Counted from the first letter of the stretch, positions 12,311-21,585 are shown. The stretch is DNA of 64,000 nt from Faecimorpha stercoravium (GCA_018712555.1 DVGT01000016.1:1-64000); one strand, 5' to 3'. Made by a program: numbers and translations. Notes: generated by a model from the sequence alone, not told the origin.

Positions 12311-13006
12311 TTATGCTTCCACCTGCAGCGGGTTCACTCTTACGCCAGGACCCATGGTCGATGCCAGAGTCAGATTACGCAGATACTGTCCCTTTGCTGC
12401 TGCCGGCTTTGCCTTTATAATTGCACCAATCAGAGTACGGAAGTTCTCTTCCAGCTTTTCCTGGCCGAAAGAAACCTTTCCGATCGGAACATGAATGATG
12501 TTGCTCTTGTCCAGACGATACTCCACCTTACCGGCTTTGATATCCTGGATAGCCTGTGTTACGTTCATGGTAACCGTACCAGACTTGGGGTTCGGCATCA
12601 AGCCCTTGGGACCCAGCACACGGCCCAGACGGCCAACCACGCCCATCATATCCGGGGTTGCAACTACAACGTCAAACTCGAACCAGTTCTCGCCCTGAAT
12701 CTTAGCCACCAGCTCCTCTGCGCCAACATAATCAGCGCCAGCTGCTTCTGCTTCCTTCGCACGGTCGCCCTTTGCGAAGACCAGTACACGAACTGTTCTA
12801 CCAGTACCATGGGGCAGTACGACTGCGCCACGAACCTGCTGATCCGCATGACGTCCATCTACACCCAGACGAACATGAACTTCTACAGTCTCATCAAACT
12901 TTGCCTTAGCTGTCTTCAATACCGTTCCGATCGCTTCAGACGGAGAGTAAACAGCGGACTTGTCATATAACTTGACAGCCTCCTGATATTTCTTTCCTCT
13001 TTTCAT
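12311..13006 (-). CDS. rplA: 50S ribosomal protein L1
   Basis: L1 forms the mobile stalk by the ribosomal E site and often represses its own operon. The 231-residue protein has the normal family length, starting MKRGKKYQEAVKLYDKS and containing the PNPKSGTVT segment of domain II. A clear GGAGG ribosome-binding site precedes the ATG. It lies 143 bp downstream of rplK. That gap contains a GGGAG/CTCCC hairpin near 13030-13050 that could be an L1 target, which I cannot confirm. Confidence 0.97.
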   Translation of the reverse strand: MKRGKKYQEAVKLYDKSAVYSPSEAIGTVLKTAKAKFDETVEVHVRLGVDGRHADQQVRGAVVLPHGTGRTVRVLVFAKGDRAKEAEAAGADYVGAEELVAKIQGENWFEFDVVVATPDMMGVVGRLGRVLGPKGLMPNPKSGTVTMNVTQAIQDIKAGKVEYRLDKSNIIHVPIGKVSFGQEKLEENFRTLIGAIIKAKPAAAKGQYLRNLTLASTMGPGVRVNPLQVEA

Positions 13007-13149
13007 GAGATATACCTCCTTGTGGTTATAACGGGGAGCTTCCCTCCCACGAATGTGTTATACATCATTGTTTTGCGCCCTAAGGTCCCAGATATCTTCC
13101 TCAAGGCTCTTGCCCACAGCGGACGGGCAAGGATTCAAAACAGAAATGA

Positions 13150-13575
13150 TTAGTCCTCGACAACGATGCCCATGCTTCTCGCGGTACCCGCGATCATGCT
13201 CATGGCCGCCTCGATGCTGGCTGCGTTCAGATCCGGCATCTTCAACTCCGCGATCTCCTTCACCTGATCCTTGGTGATCTTCGCAACCTTAGTGGTATTC
13301 GGCTTGCCGGAACCAGACTCGATCTTCGCAGCCTTCTTCAGCAGAACAGCTGCCGGGGGAGTCTTAGTAACGAACGTAAAGGTCTTGTCCTGATAAACGG
13401 TGATCACAACCGGGATAATCATCCCTGCCTGATTTGCCGTTCTGGCATTAAACTCCTTCGTAAACGCAGGAATATTCACGCCATGCTGACCCAGCGCAGG
13501 ACCTACCGGAGGAGCCGGCGTCGCTTTGCCCGCGGGGATCTGCAGCTTAATATATCCAGTAATTTTCTTTGCCAT
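13150..13575 (-). CDS. rplK: 50S ribosomal protein L11
   Basis: L11 is part of the GTPase-associated centre of the 50S subunit. The 141-residue product has the N-terminal PAPPVGPALGQHGVN segment, which is the thiostrepton-site proline region, and the C-terminal RNA-binding domain ending ARSMGIVVED. It lies 52 bp after nusG in the same operon, with a ribosome-binding site GGAGG before the ATG. Confidence 0.97.
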   Translation of the reverse strand: MAKKITGYIKLQIPAGKATPAPPVGPALGQHGVNIPAFTKEFNARTANQAGMIIPVVITVYQDKTFTFVTKTPPAAVLLKKAAKIESGSGKPNTTKVAKITKDQVKEIAELKMPDLNAASIEAAMSMIAGTARSMGIVVED

Positions 13576-13627
13576 TTGAATGACACCTCCAAAATTTCGA
13601 CTTCATCTGCGAATGGCCGCAGATTGC

Positions 13628-14155
13628 TTAAAGTTTTTTGACCTGGCTGAATTTGAGTTCGATCGGCGTCTCTCTGCCCATCATGAAAATCTTCGCGGAT
13701 AGGGATTGATTCTCCGTATCGATCTGCGTGATCGTACAAACAGATCCCGCCATAGGGCCATCGGAGATCGTTACGACCTCGCCGACTTCGAATTCTGAAG
13801 AATGCTGCATATGCACACCGAGATTCTTGACCTCCTCTGGAGTCAAGGCAACCGGCTTCGATCCGGGTCCGACAAATCCTGTCACGCCCCGGGTATTCCG
13901 CACAACATACCAGGTATTATCATTCATAATCATATGCACCAGCACATAACCCGGAAATACCTTCCGCTGTACTTTGACCATCTTGCCGTTCTTCTCTTCT
14001 TCGCACTCTTCCAGAGGAACTGCAACCTCCAGAATCTGATCATGCATATTCCGATTATTGACGGTCTTCTCGATATTGGCCTTCACCTTATTCTCGTAAC
14101 CGGAATACGTGTGCACCACATACCATTTTACTTCCGAAATCACTTCGTCTGCCAT
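13628..14155 (-). CDS. nusG: Transcription termination/antitermination protein NusG
   Basis: NusG binds the beta' clamp and influences pausing, termination and coupling to translation. The N-terminal NGN domain has the KWYVVHTYSGYENKV start and the FPGYVLV strand; the C-terminal KOW domain has VGEVVTISDGPMAG. I favour the ATG at 14155 (MADEV), giving 175 residues, behind a GAGGATG site. In-frame ATGs up to 14173 would overlap secE by 4 bp. It belongs to the secE-nusG-rplK-rplA operon. Confidence 0.95.
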   Translation of the reverse strand: MADEVISEVKWYVVHTYSGYENKVKANIEKTVNNRNMHDQILEVAVPLEECEEEKNGKMVKVQRKVFPGYVLVHMIMNDNTWYVVRNTRGVTGFVGPGSKPVALTPEEVKNLGVHMQHSSEFEVGEVVTISDGPMAGSVCTITQIDTENQSLSAKIFMMGRETPIELKFSQVKKL

Positions 14156-14169
14156 CTCATTCATCCTCA

Positions 14170-14355
14170 TCAAATAAATAGTCCCTGAATGAGTTCACGG
14201 ATGCTGACAAACAGCCAATCGTAAACGCCGATAATCACCGCGAAAACCGCGCAAAACACTACGACAATCGCCGTCTTCTGAGCCAATTCCTTCTTATCCG
14301 GCCAGACGATCTTCTTGAACTCACTTTTCAGCTCTTTAAAACTAAAGTTGAACAT
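14170..14355 (-). CDS. secE: Preprotein translocase subunit SecE
   Basis: SecE stabilises the SecY channel. The 61-residue protein is the short single-helix form of Gram-positive bacteria. It has the cytoplasmic amphipathic part with the KIVWPDKKEL motif and one membrane helix (TAIVVVFCAVFAVIIGVYDW). It sits between rpmG and nusG, the canonical order. Confidence 0.95.
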   Translation of the reverse strand: MFNFSFKELKSEFKKIVWPDKKELAQKTAIVVVFCAVFAVIIGVYDWLFVSIRELIQGLFI

Positions 14356-14390
14356 AGCTTGTTCTCCTTTCCTCCACCCTATCCACAGGA

Positions 14391-14540
14391 TTATCTGGTC
14401 TCCTTATGGACTGTGTGGCGCTGACAGAAACGACAATACTTCTTCGTCTCCATTCTGTCGGGGTGCTTTTTCTTGTCCTTCGTCGTGTTGTAGTTCCGCT
14501 GTTTGCACTCTGTGCATTCCAAGGTTATCTTTGTACGCAC
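14391..14540 (-). CDS. rpmG: 50S ribosomal protein L33
   Basis: This small gene starts at a GTG behind a GGAGGTGG ribosome-binding site and encodes 49 residues beginning MRTKITLECTECK. Two Cys pairs, CTEC and CRFC, make it the zinc-binding form of L33. It is the first gene of the secE-nusG-rplKA transcript, 35 bp upstream of secE. Confidence 0.93.
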   Translation of the reverse strand: MRTKITLECTECKQRNYNTTKDKKKHPDRMETKKYCRFCQRHTVHKETR

Positions 14541-14591
14541 AACTTCCACCTCCATTGGTTTGTTTCATAAGCATTAGGGCTACTTTCAGGC

Positions 14592-14646
14592 ATAAAAAAA
14601 AGAGCTCCTAAGTGTTACCCGAATACTTTACCACACGGAGCTCCTA
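14592..14646 (-). terminator. comF terminator overlapping the rpmG promoter
   Basis: On the minus strand GAGCTCC...GTGT pairs with ACAC...GGAGCTC and is followed by TTTTTTTT. The stem encloses the -10 element of the rpmG promoter. Confidence 0.8.
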
Positions 14647-14653
14647 AAGTCAA
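14625..14653 (-). promoter_or_regulatory. rpmG-secE-nusG-rplKA promoter
   Basis: TTGACT and TAAAGT are separated by 17 bp on the minus strand. Both elements lie in or beside the comF terminator stem. Confidence 0.8.
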
Positions 14654-14668
14654 GAGCTTTTTTTAAAT

Positions 14669-15370
14669 TCATGTCAATTCCGCTCGAATCGTCAGGGTCC
14701 AGAAAACGACCATCTGTTCCGGCCGCCTTTGCCGCATCGCCCTCGCGCAGGCCTCCACCGTACTGCCGGACGTATAGATATCATCTATCAGTATAGCAGT
14801 CCCCCTTGGCCAGCTCCTTTCATCCAGAATGCCAAATGCTCCTTCCAGGCTCCTGCGCCGCTGTGCTGCACTCATCTGCTGCAATGGCGCCGTATTCCGT
14901 GTACGCGCAAGCCCTTCCCACACCGGCAGTCCCATACGCACCGATAATGCCTTCGCTAATTCCGCCGCCTGATTATATCCTCTCTCCTGATACCGCCTCT
15001 TATGAATTGGGACGGGCACGAGGAAGGGATTCTCCCACCTCTCCGCCCACTCCCCCTCAAAATGCGCCATCAGGGCCGCATAGCCCTTCGCATATTCTTT
15101 CATTCCTTCATATTTAAACTGTTCTACCGACTCTCTCATACCATCCTGATACAGAAATGTCCCATGTCCGCATATGGCACAGTCATACCTCCTGCAGCTC
15201 TTACAGTATTCCCCTTCCGCGCTCACCGGCCGACTGCAGACAGGACACCTTGGTTCCTGCGGCAAATAGATTTGCGGACGGCATCTTTTACACAGCGGCA
15301 GACGACTGTCTAGCCCCACCAGTTGTCCACACAGAAGACACCGCGGCGGATATAGCAATTCTTTCCACAA
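14669..15370 (-). CDS. comF: ComF family phosphoribosyltransferase-like protein
   Basis: ComF proteins act in DNA uptake and processing during natural transformation. The 233-residue product has an N-terminal zinc-ribbon part with CLLCG, CKRC, CPVC and CKSC pairs. A C-terminal PRTase fold carries the PRPP-binding ILIDDIYTSGST motif. It follows the merR-like gene by only 4 bp, so the two are probably co-transcribed. No other competence gene is visible nearby. Confidence 0.92.
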   Translation of the reverse strand: MWKELLYPPRCLLCGQLVGLDSRLPLCKRCRPQIYLPQEPRCPVCSRPVSAEGEYCKSCRRYDCAICGHGTFLYQDGMRESVEQFKYEGMKEYAKGYAALMAHFEGEWAERWENPFLVPVPIHKRRYQERGYNQAAELAKALSVRMGLPVWEGLARTRNTAPLQQMSAAQRRRSLEGAFGILDERSWPRGTAILIDDIYTSGSTVEACARAMRQRRPEQMVVFWTLTIRAELT

Positions 15371-15374
15371 TCTT

Positions 15375-16817
15375 TTATCCCTTTCTCATCACCATGCGGA
15401 TCCGCAGAGAACTAGGCGCATCCTCTTGATCCACCGCAATCCCATCACCAATGTCTATACAGTTTTCCATCTCGTATTCAAATTCCACCTGTACCCCCGC
15501 AAACGTGAAATCCTCTCCCGCCTGCATTCGACGCGGAATCTCCGACAGACCACCCTGCCAGAGCACATGGTCCTGTGCCCCTATAAAGGATATCGCTCCC
15601 AGCGTCATGTCCGCCGTCACCTTGCTCACCAAAAATGGATCCTCATACTCCACTGTATACACGATCTCCTGAAGATACCCATCCTCCGATCGGTACGTAA
15701 ACGCGGGTGGTTGCGAAGCGGTGACCACATCCACTACCAACACTCTGTATTTTTCTCTCTCCTGTATCTGCCCCTCGTCATTCATATACTCGTTAGAATC
15801 CGGATATAGATACTTTATATAGTCATTATAATTCTCTACAAACTGACTCAGCGTCAGCTCTCCGCGATGCAGCGGCAGCTGTGCGTTCTGCATGAGTATC
15901 GCGCAGAAAAGCACCCCTAAGGCCCAAACTCCCAGGCTGACCCAAGGCCGATATCCCCGCTGATCTTTCCATATATATTCTGTATTCGCATCCCAATCCA
16001 ATGGCTCCGCATCGCACCCATACTGCTTGTAACTGCGATACAGACGAACCCAGCCATACACGGGCAGATTCCATCCCAGCCCCCGGCTCAGCATCTCTTT
16101 GGTTCTCTCCCATGCTTCTTGCCGCGAAAGCCTTCCTCCTTCCGCCGCATAGACACGAATCCCCATCAGCCACTTCCCCGGTGTCGTCGCACAGAAATGA
16201 AGCCAGAGCGGCTCGAAGAGCATCACCAGCAAAACGGCCAGATATGTTGCCGCCAGTGATAGCAGCATGCTGTCCACGGGATGCACCCGAAAGATCCCAT
16301 ACCAGATCACATCGATCCAGAAACCGTAAAAAGCCAGATCAAACAGACGCGCGATCAGCCGTTTACAAGGATGCACTGCCATCGGTTCCTGATCCACCCG
16401 CAGAATATCGTTCTCTTTACGAATCAAGGCTGGCTGATTCGGTCTTCGTTCCTCCTCTTCCAGCATGCGCAGATATCGCGACGGTTCCAGGCTGGCATAC
16501 GTCATCCCTTCTTCCCGTATTCTCTCGCATACCCGCTGCGCTGCCGCCAATTCTCTCTGCTTCTCACGCAGTTCTTCCATCTTCTGGTCCAGCAGTACCC
16601 CTAAATCTACCTGCGCTTCCTGCAGAGAGCGAATCTCCTCTACCGAAAGCATCAGTCTTCGCAGCAGCTTAACCCGCAGTAATGTTTTCACATCCTCCGC
16701 AGTATAGTCACGATATCCGTTTTCCCGTCGTTTCGGCTGAATCAATCCTTCCTTTTCATAGAACCGGATATTGGCTCGCCCCAACCCCGTGCTTCTTTCC
16801 ACTTCCCGAATATCCAT
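15375..16817 (-). CDS. MerR-type regulator fused to an RDD membrane domain
   Basis: The 480-residue protein starts with a complete MerR winged-helix domain (1-70; GLGRANIRFYEKEGLI, YRDYTAEDV) and a coiled coil at about 72-105. RDD-like membrane segments follow at about 155-245, including LIARLFDLAFYGFWIDV and TPGKWLMGIRV. One more helix (VSLGVWALGVLFCAIL) is followed by an extracytoplasmic C-terminal domain of about 170 residues that I do not recognise. The layout suggests a membrane-tethered regulator that senses something outside or in the membrane; this is inference. comF lies 4 bp downstream. Confidence 0.85.
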   Translation of the reverse strand: MDIREVERSTGLGRANIRFYEKEGLIQPKRRENGYRDYTAEDVKTLLRVKLLRRLMLSVEEIRSLQEAQVDLGVLLDQKMEELREKQRELAAAQRVCERIREEGMTYASLEPSRYLRMLEEEERRPNQPALIRKENDILRVDQEPMAVHPCKRLIARLFDLAFYGFWIDVIWYGIFRVHPVDSMLLSLAATYLAVLLVMLFEPLWLHFCATTPGKWLMGIRVYAAEGGRLSRQEAWERTKEMLSRGLGWNLPVYGWVRLYRSYKQYGCDAEPLDWDANTEYIWKDQRGYRPWVSLGVWALGVLFCAILMQNAQLPLHRGELTLSQFVENYNDYIKYLYPDSNEYMNDEGQIQEREKYRVLVVDVVTASQPPAFTYRSEDGYLQEIVYTVEYEDPFLVSKVTADMTLGAISFIGAQDHVLWQGGLSEIPRRMQAGEDFTFAGVQVEFEYEMENCIDIGDGIAVDQEDAPSSLRIRMVMRKG

Positions 16818-16883
16818 GGTCTAACCCCCTCTCCTTGATAGACAGCATCGGCATCGGCGGGTTCTCCGCCCCTTGACACCTTC

Positions 16884-16914
16884 ATTCTAAACTATCAAGC
16901 AGGTTTACAGTCAA
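16884..16914 (-). promoter_or_regulatory. Candidate MerR-type promoter with 19-bp spacer
   Basis: On the minus strand TTGACT and TAGAAT are separated by 19 bp, the over-long spacing typical of MerR-controlled promoters. An imperfect ACTAT/ACAGT dyad lies in the spacer. The -35 overlaps the recD2 stop codon. Alternative registers with 17-18 bp exist, so this is tentative. Confidence 0.5.
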
Positions 16915-19169
16915 GCCTTTTCGCTAATTTTCTCTGTGTTTTTATGAAACGCGTCCCGCATCCGTTCACACAGAGCCGAATTGCGAAGCGTGGGCCGATC
17001 ATTGTCCACCATGCGGTGTACCGTCTCCTCGTCTCCAATAATCACCACAATCCGTTTAGCCCGCGTCACCGCCGTATACAACAAGTTCCGACAAAAGAGC
17101 ATTGGAGAACCTCCTAAGAGCGGCAATATAATAATGGGGCTTTCTGTTCCCTGCGACTTATGGATCGTGATCGCATAGGCCAGCTCCAGTTCCTCCAGGG
17201 CAGAGTATTCATACTCCACTTCCCGCCGATCGTCGAACCGGACGCAAACCGTCTTACTAGCTGCATCTATCTTGAGGACCCTTCCAATGTCTCCGTTAAA
17301 TACGCCTTGCCCCTCATCCAAGGGATATCCAAAATCATTCTTCACCTTCCAAGGAACATTATAATTGTTCCGAATCTGCATGACCTTGTCGCCTTCTCGC
17401 AGCTTATTCTGCCGAAAATCAATCTCTTTCTTATGAGAAGAGGGCGGATTCAGCGTATTCTGCAATAATAAATTCAGCTGTTCCACACCCAGCGGACTCT
17501 TCTTCATCGGAGTCAATACCTGAATATCATCTACCGGAGAGCATTTGGCATATCTGGGCATACGAATCTTCACTACTTCCGCTAATGTTTGAGCTGCCAT
17601 GTCCGGAGATCTCCGCTTCATGAAAAAGAAATCCGTCCCTGGCGTATTGAATATAGGATATTCTCCATGAAGAATTCGATGTGCATTGGAGACGATACAG
17701 CTGGTATCACTCTGCCGGAAGATCTGATCCAACCGTACAACCGGAACACACTCAGACTGAATCAGGTCTTTCAGGACATTTCCAGCTCCTACCGAAGGAA
17801 GCTGATCCACATCTCCCACTAAAATCAATCTGGTTCCCGGCACCACCGCCTTAAGCAGGCTATTCATCAGCAAAATATCCACCATGGACATCTCATCCAC
17901 GATCAGAACATCCGCCTCCAACGGATTCTCTTCATTCCGCTGAAAGGTTTGTGTCATCTTTTCTTCCGGCTGATAATCAATCTCCAGAAGCCGATGTATC
18001 GTTTGTGCTTCTCTCCCGGTAGCCTCGCTCATCCTCTTAGCCGCTCTTCCTGTAGGCGCCGCCAGAAGGTATTCCTCCTCCCGCTGCTCCAGAATATCCA
18101 ACAGGATATTGATGATCGTCGTTTTTCCGGTTCCCGGTCCTCCCGTAATAATCAAAACACCATGCTGCATCGCTTCCTGAATCGCCATTCTCTGCTGAGC
18201 CGCCAGTTTGATGCCATGCTTTCTCTCTTCTTCTTCCAGAATCGAATCCAAGGGTTCCGGCTCAGGATCCTCTTCGGCTGCCAACTCTGCCATCTTCAGC
18301 GCTGTATGTGCTTCTGCCTGGTAAAATGGGGTCAAATACAAAACCGACCGGCCTTCCACCTCTTTTTCCACAACTTGCCCATCCAGCAAAAGCTGAATCT
18401 TCATATTGTCTACATCCGGTCCCACAATACCCGTCAGCTGTGTCACACGATCTTCCAGTTCTGTCAAAGAAAGGTATACATGGCCATCCCCCACAGCTTC
18501 CGACAATGCGTACTTCATCGCCGCACGAATCCGTTCCGGCGCGTCCTCCGCCATCCCCATCTGACTGGCAATGGCATCCGCTCTCCGAAATCCGATTCCT
18601 CTCACCTGATCCGCCAGCGCATACGGATTGGTTCTCATGACCGTAATCGTGTTTTCCTTATATTGCTTATAGATCTTCATGGACAGCGCTGGGGTGATAC
18701 CATACTGCTGCAGGAACATCATGGTATCTCGCAGATAGGTTTGTTCCTGGAACTGTGCTCCCAGCTCCATAGCTCCTTTGGTACTAATTCCCCGCACCTC
18801 GGCTAAACGTTCTGGCTCACGGCCCATGACCTCCAGTGTCTCATCTCCAAAAGTCTGTACAATACGTTTCGCTAGAGCCGGTCCCACTCCCTTTAATGCG
18901 CCGGACCCGAGATAGCGCTCAATGGCTTCTCGGGTCTTTGGCATAAACTTCTCAAACTGTTTGACTTCCAATTGTGGGCCGTATACCGCGTGCTGCTTCC
19001 AGATTCCTTCTGCACGAACCGACTCTCCTGACTGCAGATCCGGCAGGATCCCCACGATGGTCACTGTCCCCCCATCTTCCTGCTCCACTTCACAGACCTT
19101 ATACCCATTATTGTCATTGGCATAGATCACCTCTGTGACCAATCCTTCCACACAATTGGATTCTTTCAT
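16911..19169 (-). CDS. recD2: ATP-dependent DNA helicase RecD2
   Basis: RecD2 is a 5'-3' SF1B helicase found in bacteria without RecBC and linked to repair and fork maintenance. The 752-residue product has the long N-terminal region with helix-hairpin-helix repeats (GVGPALAKRIVQTFG, VRGIGFRRADAIA). The Walker A GGPGTGKTTI lies near 345, motif II is DEMSMVD, and YAITIHKSQGTE marks motif V-VI. It is 18 bp downstream of metK. Confidence 0.95.
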   Translation of the reverse strand: MKESNCVEGLVTEVIYANDNNGYKVCEVEQEDGGTVTIVGILPDLQSGESVRAEGIWKQHAVYGPQLEVKQFEKFMPKTREAIERYLGSGALKGVGPALAKRIVQTFGDETLEVMGREPERLAEVRGISTKGAMELGAQFQEQTYLRDTMMFLQQYGITPALSMKIYKQYKENTITVMRTNPYALADQVRGIGFRRADAIASQMGMAEDAPERIRAAMKYALSEAVGDGHVYLSLTELEDRVTQLTGIVGPDVDNMKIQLLLDGQVVEKEVEGRSVLYLTPFYQAEAHTALKMAELAAEEDPEPEPLDSILEEEERKHGIKLAAQQRMAIQEAMQHGVLIITGGPGTGKTTIINILLDILEQREEEYLLAAPTGRAAKRMSEATGREAQTIHRLLEIDYQPEEKMTQTFQRNEENPLEADVLIVDEMSMVDILLMNSLLKAVVPGTRLILVGDVDQLPSVGAGNVLKDLIQSECVPVVRLDQIFRQSDTSCIVSNAHRILHGEYPIFNTPGTDFFFMKRRSPDMAAQTLAEVVKIRMPRYAKCSPVDDIQVLTPMKKSPLGVEQLNLLLQNTLNPPSSHKKEIDFRQNKLREGDKVMQIRNNYNVPWKVKNDFGYPLDEGQGVFNGDIGRVLKIDAASKTVCVRFDDRREVEYEYSALEELELAYAITIHKSQGTESPIIILPLLGGSPMLFCRNLLYTAVTRAKRIVVIIGDEETVHRMVDNDRPTLRNSALCERMRDAFHKNTEKISEKA

Positions 19170-19187
19170 CAGTCTGTACTCCTTGAC

Positions 19188-20369
19188 TTATAGGATGCTG
19201 CGCAGAATGTCCACTTTGTCCGTTCTTTCCCACGGCAGATCCAGATCCGTTCTGCCAAAATGTCCGTATGCGGCCACCTGCTTATAGATCGGACGGCGTA
19301 GATCCAGCTCCTTAATAATGCCAGCAGGACGTAAATCGAAATTCTCCTGAATTACCTCTGCCAACTTTTCGTCAGAAATCTTGCCCGTACCATGAGTATC
19401 TACATGAATCGACACGGGCTCTGCCACGCCAATTGCATAAGCCAACTCAATCTCGCACTTTCTGGCCAGTCCGGCTGCAACGATATTCTTCGCCACATAC
19501 CGTGCCGCATACGCAGCGCTGCGGTCCACCTTGGTAGGATCTTTCCCCGAGAACGATCCTCCCCCATGACTCGCATACCCGCCATATGTATCCACAATGA
19601 TCTTGCGTCCGGTAAGGCCGGAATCACCCTGGGGTCCCCCGATCACAAAACGTCCCGTGGGATTGATCAGAAATCTTGTATTCTCATCCAACATTCCTTC
19701 AGGAATGACCGGCTGAATCACCTCTCGAATGATATCCTCCCGCAGTGTTGCCAGATCCACCTCTTCTCCATGTTGTGAGGAGACGACAACCGTATCCACT
19801 CGTACCGGATGATCCTGCTCATCATACTCCACTGTCACCTGCGCCTTTCCATCCGGACGAAGGTAGGGAAGGATCCCTTCTTTACGCACCTGCGTCAATC
19901 TTCTCGTCAACTGATGGGCTAAGGAAATCGGCATGGGCATCAGTTCCGGCGTATCATCACAGGCATATCCAAACATCATTCCCTGATCTCCAGCACCAAT
20001 CGCCGGATCCGCATCCTCTGCTCCATTCTTGGCTTCCATGGATACATCCACTCCCATGGCAATATCCGGCGACTGCTCATCCAACGCAGTCAATACTGCA
20101 CATGTATCGCAGTCAAACCCAAACTTAGCCCTGTCATATCCGATCTCTCGGATCGTTTCTCTCGCAATCTTGGGAATATCCACATAGCACTTGGTAGAAA
20201 TCTCTCCCATCACCAATACCAGTCCCGTAGTTACTGCTGTCTCGCAGGCAACTCGCGCCTGCGGATCCTGCGCCAGAATAGCATCCAAAATCCCATCTGA
20301 TATCTGGTCACAAATCTTATCCGGATGTCCTTCTGTAACAGACTCTGAAGAAAATAGTCTTTTACTCAT
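19188..20369 (-). CDS. metK: S-adenosylmethionine synthetase
   Basis: MetK makes S-adenosylmethionine from methionine and ATP. The 393-residue product has the N-terminal SVTEGHPDKICDQISD motif, the GAGDQGMMFGYA segment and the GGGSFSGKDPTKVDRS loop. I chose the ATG at 20369 (MSKRLFSS) because an upstream in-frame ATG lies within its GGGAGGT ribosome-binding site. No SAM riboswitch is visible; the gene follows the mreB-like gene by 22 bp and is probably transcribed with it. Confidence 0.97.
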   Translation of the reverse strand: MSKRLFSSESVTEGHPDKICDQISDGILDAILAQDPQARVACETAVTTGLVLVMGEISTKCYVDIPKIARETIREIGYDRAKFGFDCDTCAVLTALDEQSPDIAMGVDVSMEAKNGAEDADPAIGAGDQGMMFGYACDDTPELMPMPISLAHQLTRRLTQVRKEGILPYLRPDGKAQVTVEYDEQDHPVRVDTVVVSSQHGEEVDLATLREDIIREVIQPVIPEGMLDENTRFLINPTGRFVIGGPQGDSGLTGRKIIVDTYGGYASHGGGSFSGKDPTKVDRSAAYAARYVAKNIVAAGLARKCEIELAYAIGVAEPVSIHVDTHGTGKISDEKLAEVIQENFDLRPAGIIKELDLRRPIYKQVAAYGHFGRTDLDLPWERTDKVDILRSIL

Positions 20370-20391
20370 TTCAATACCTCCCATGTATCCA

Positions 20392-21378
20392 TTAATATCG
20401 CTGTGTCAAATAGTCCACATATTTTCCTGTTCCAATCGCTACACAGGAAATGGCATCTTCTGCCACAAAAGCATCAATTCCCATATTCTCCTGAATTAAG
20501 CGATCCATACCGTGCAGCATGCTGCCGCCTCCTGTCATAACAATGCCCCGATCCATAATATCGGCTGCCAACTCTGGCGGAGTGCGTTCCAGGACTCCAT
20601 GCACTGTATCCAAAATAGACGAGAGTGGTTCCTTAAAAGCCTCCAGCGTATCCTGGGATGTGATTCGTACAGTGGCTGGCAAACCGGTAACCAGGTCTCT
20701 TCCTTTTACATCCATATAGTGATTCTCTTCCGCATGATAGGCCTCACCGATACGCATCTTGACTTCTTCTGCCGTACGCTCACCAATCAACAGATTATAA
20801 CGTTTTCTTACATATCGAATCAATGCATCATCAAAGATATCTCCCGCCACTTTAATGGACTCACTTAAGACAATTCCGCCCAGAGACACCACGGCTACAT
20901 CCGTCGTACCACCACCGATATCCACAATCAAACTTCCTGCTGCCTTGGTAACATCTACCCCAGCTCCAATCGCTGCCGCCAGTGGTTCCTCAATAATATG
21001 TACCCTGCTGGCCCCTGCCTGATAAGTGACATCCATCACGGCTCTTTTCTCCACTTCCGTTACGCCGCTGGGTACACAAACCGCAATCACCGACTTCAAG
21101 AACCTTCGGCCAATCGCTCTTTCAACAAAATACTTCAGCATCTTCTCCGTATATTGAAAATCTGAGATGACACCTTCTCGCAGAGGACGAATTGTCGTCA
21201 GATATTTCGGCGTCCTGCCGATCATCTTTCGCGCCTCTTCTCCTACGGCCACCACCTGATTGTCCTCCTGTGTATTCACCACGACCACAGAAGGTTCCCG
21301 CAGGACAATTCCTTTTTTCCTAATATAGACTAGAACACTGGAGGTCCCCAGATCGATTCCAATATTCGTTGACCACAT
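20392..21378 (-). CDS. MreB/Mbl-family actin-like cell-shape protein
   Basis: This actin-like ATPase forms membrane-associated filaments that guide wall synthesis. The 328-residue product has the phosphate-1 motif IGIDLGTSSV, the phosphate-2 motif IVDIGGGTTDVAV and the adenosine motif GIVMTGGGSML. Length and sequence fit MreB/Mbl/MreBH, but I cannot assign the paralogue, and mreC-mreD are not adjacent. The start at 21378 (MWSTNIG) is behind an AGAGGAAT site. Its own promoter lies at 21473-21501. Confidence 0.9.
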   Translation of the reverse strand: MWSTNIGIDLGTSSVLVYIRKKGIVLREPSVVVVNTQEDNQVVAVGEEARKMIGRTPKYLTTIRPLREGVISDFQYTEKMLKYFVERAIGRRFLKSVIAVCVPSGVTEVEKRAVMDVTYQAGASRVHIIEEPLAAAIGAGVDVTKAAGSLIVDIGGGTTDVAVVSLGGIVLSESIKVAGDIFDDALIRYVRKRYNLLIGERTAEEVKMRIGEAYHAEENHYMDVKGRDLVTGLPATVRITSQDTLEAFKEPLSSILDTVHGVLERTPPELAADIMDRGIVMTGGGSMLHGMDRLIQENMGIDAFVAEDAISCVAIGTGKYVDYLTQRY

Positions 21379-21472
21379 ACCTCTTATTCCTCTCTGCATC
21401 CGGGACCTGCTCCCGGCCTATATTCCACTTCACATTCAGCACTTTCCGGCATATATCATCCGGTGCTTACTT

Positions 21473-21501
21473 ATCATACTACATCCGCCTATAAAATTCA
21501 A
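21473..21501 (-). promoter_or_regulatory. Promoter of the mreB-like/metK/recD2 operon
   Basis: TTGAAT and TATGAT are separated by 17 bp on the minus strand. The resulting leader contains a CCGGGA/TCCCGG hairpin near 21398-21420. Confidence 0.7.
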
Positions 21502-21542
21502 TGCCTTTCTCCAAAATTCCACGACACGATCCCCGTGCCTTC

Positions 21543-21557
21543 TGTGACTGCGTCACA
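21543..21557. promoter_or_regulatory. Crp/Fnr-type palindromic site upstream of trxA
   Basis: TGTGAC and GTCACA form a perfect inverted repeat with a 3-bp centre. The centre lies about 42 bp before the expected trxA start, the class II activator position. The adjacent Crp/Fnr gene keeps the R-E-x-x-x-R recognition residues that read TGTGA in the Crp family. Confidence 0.7.
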
Positions 21558-21585
21558 GTCTTTTCCACTATGTTTATCGTATAAT
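21557..21585 (+). promoter_or_regulatory. trxA promoter
   Basis: A perfect TATAAT lies at 21580-21585. The position 17 bp upstream (AGTCTT) matches the -35 consensus poorly, which fits a promoter that needs an activator at the overlapping TGTGAC box. Confidence 0.65.

Noticed and set aside
19188..20391. SAM riboswitch for metK
   Set aside because: The gene follows the mreB-like gene by 22 bp, leaving no room for one, and none is seen in the operon leader.
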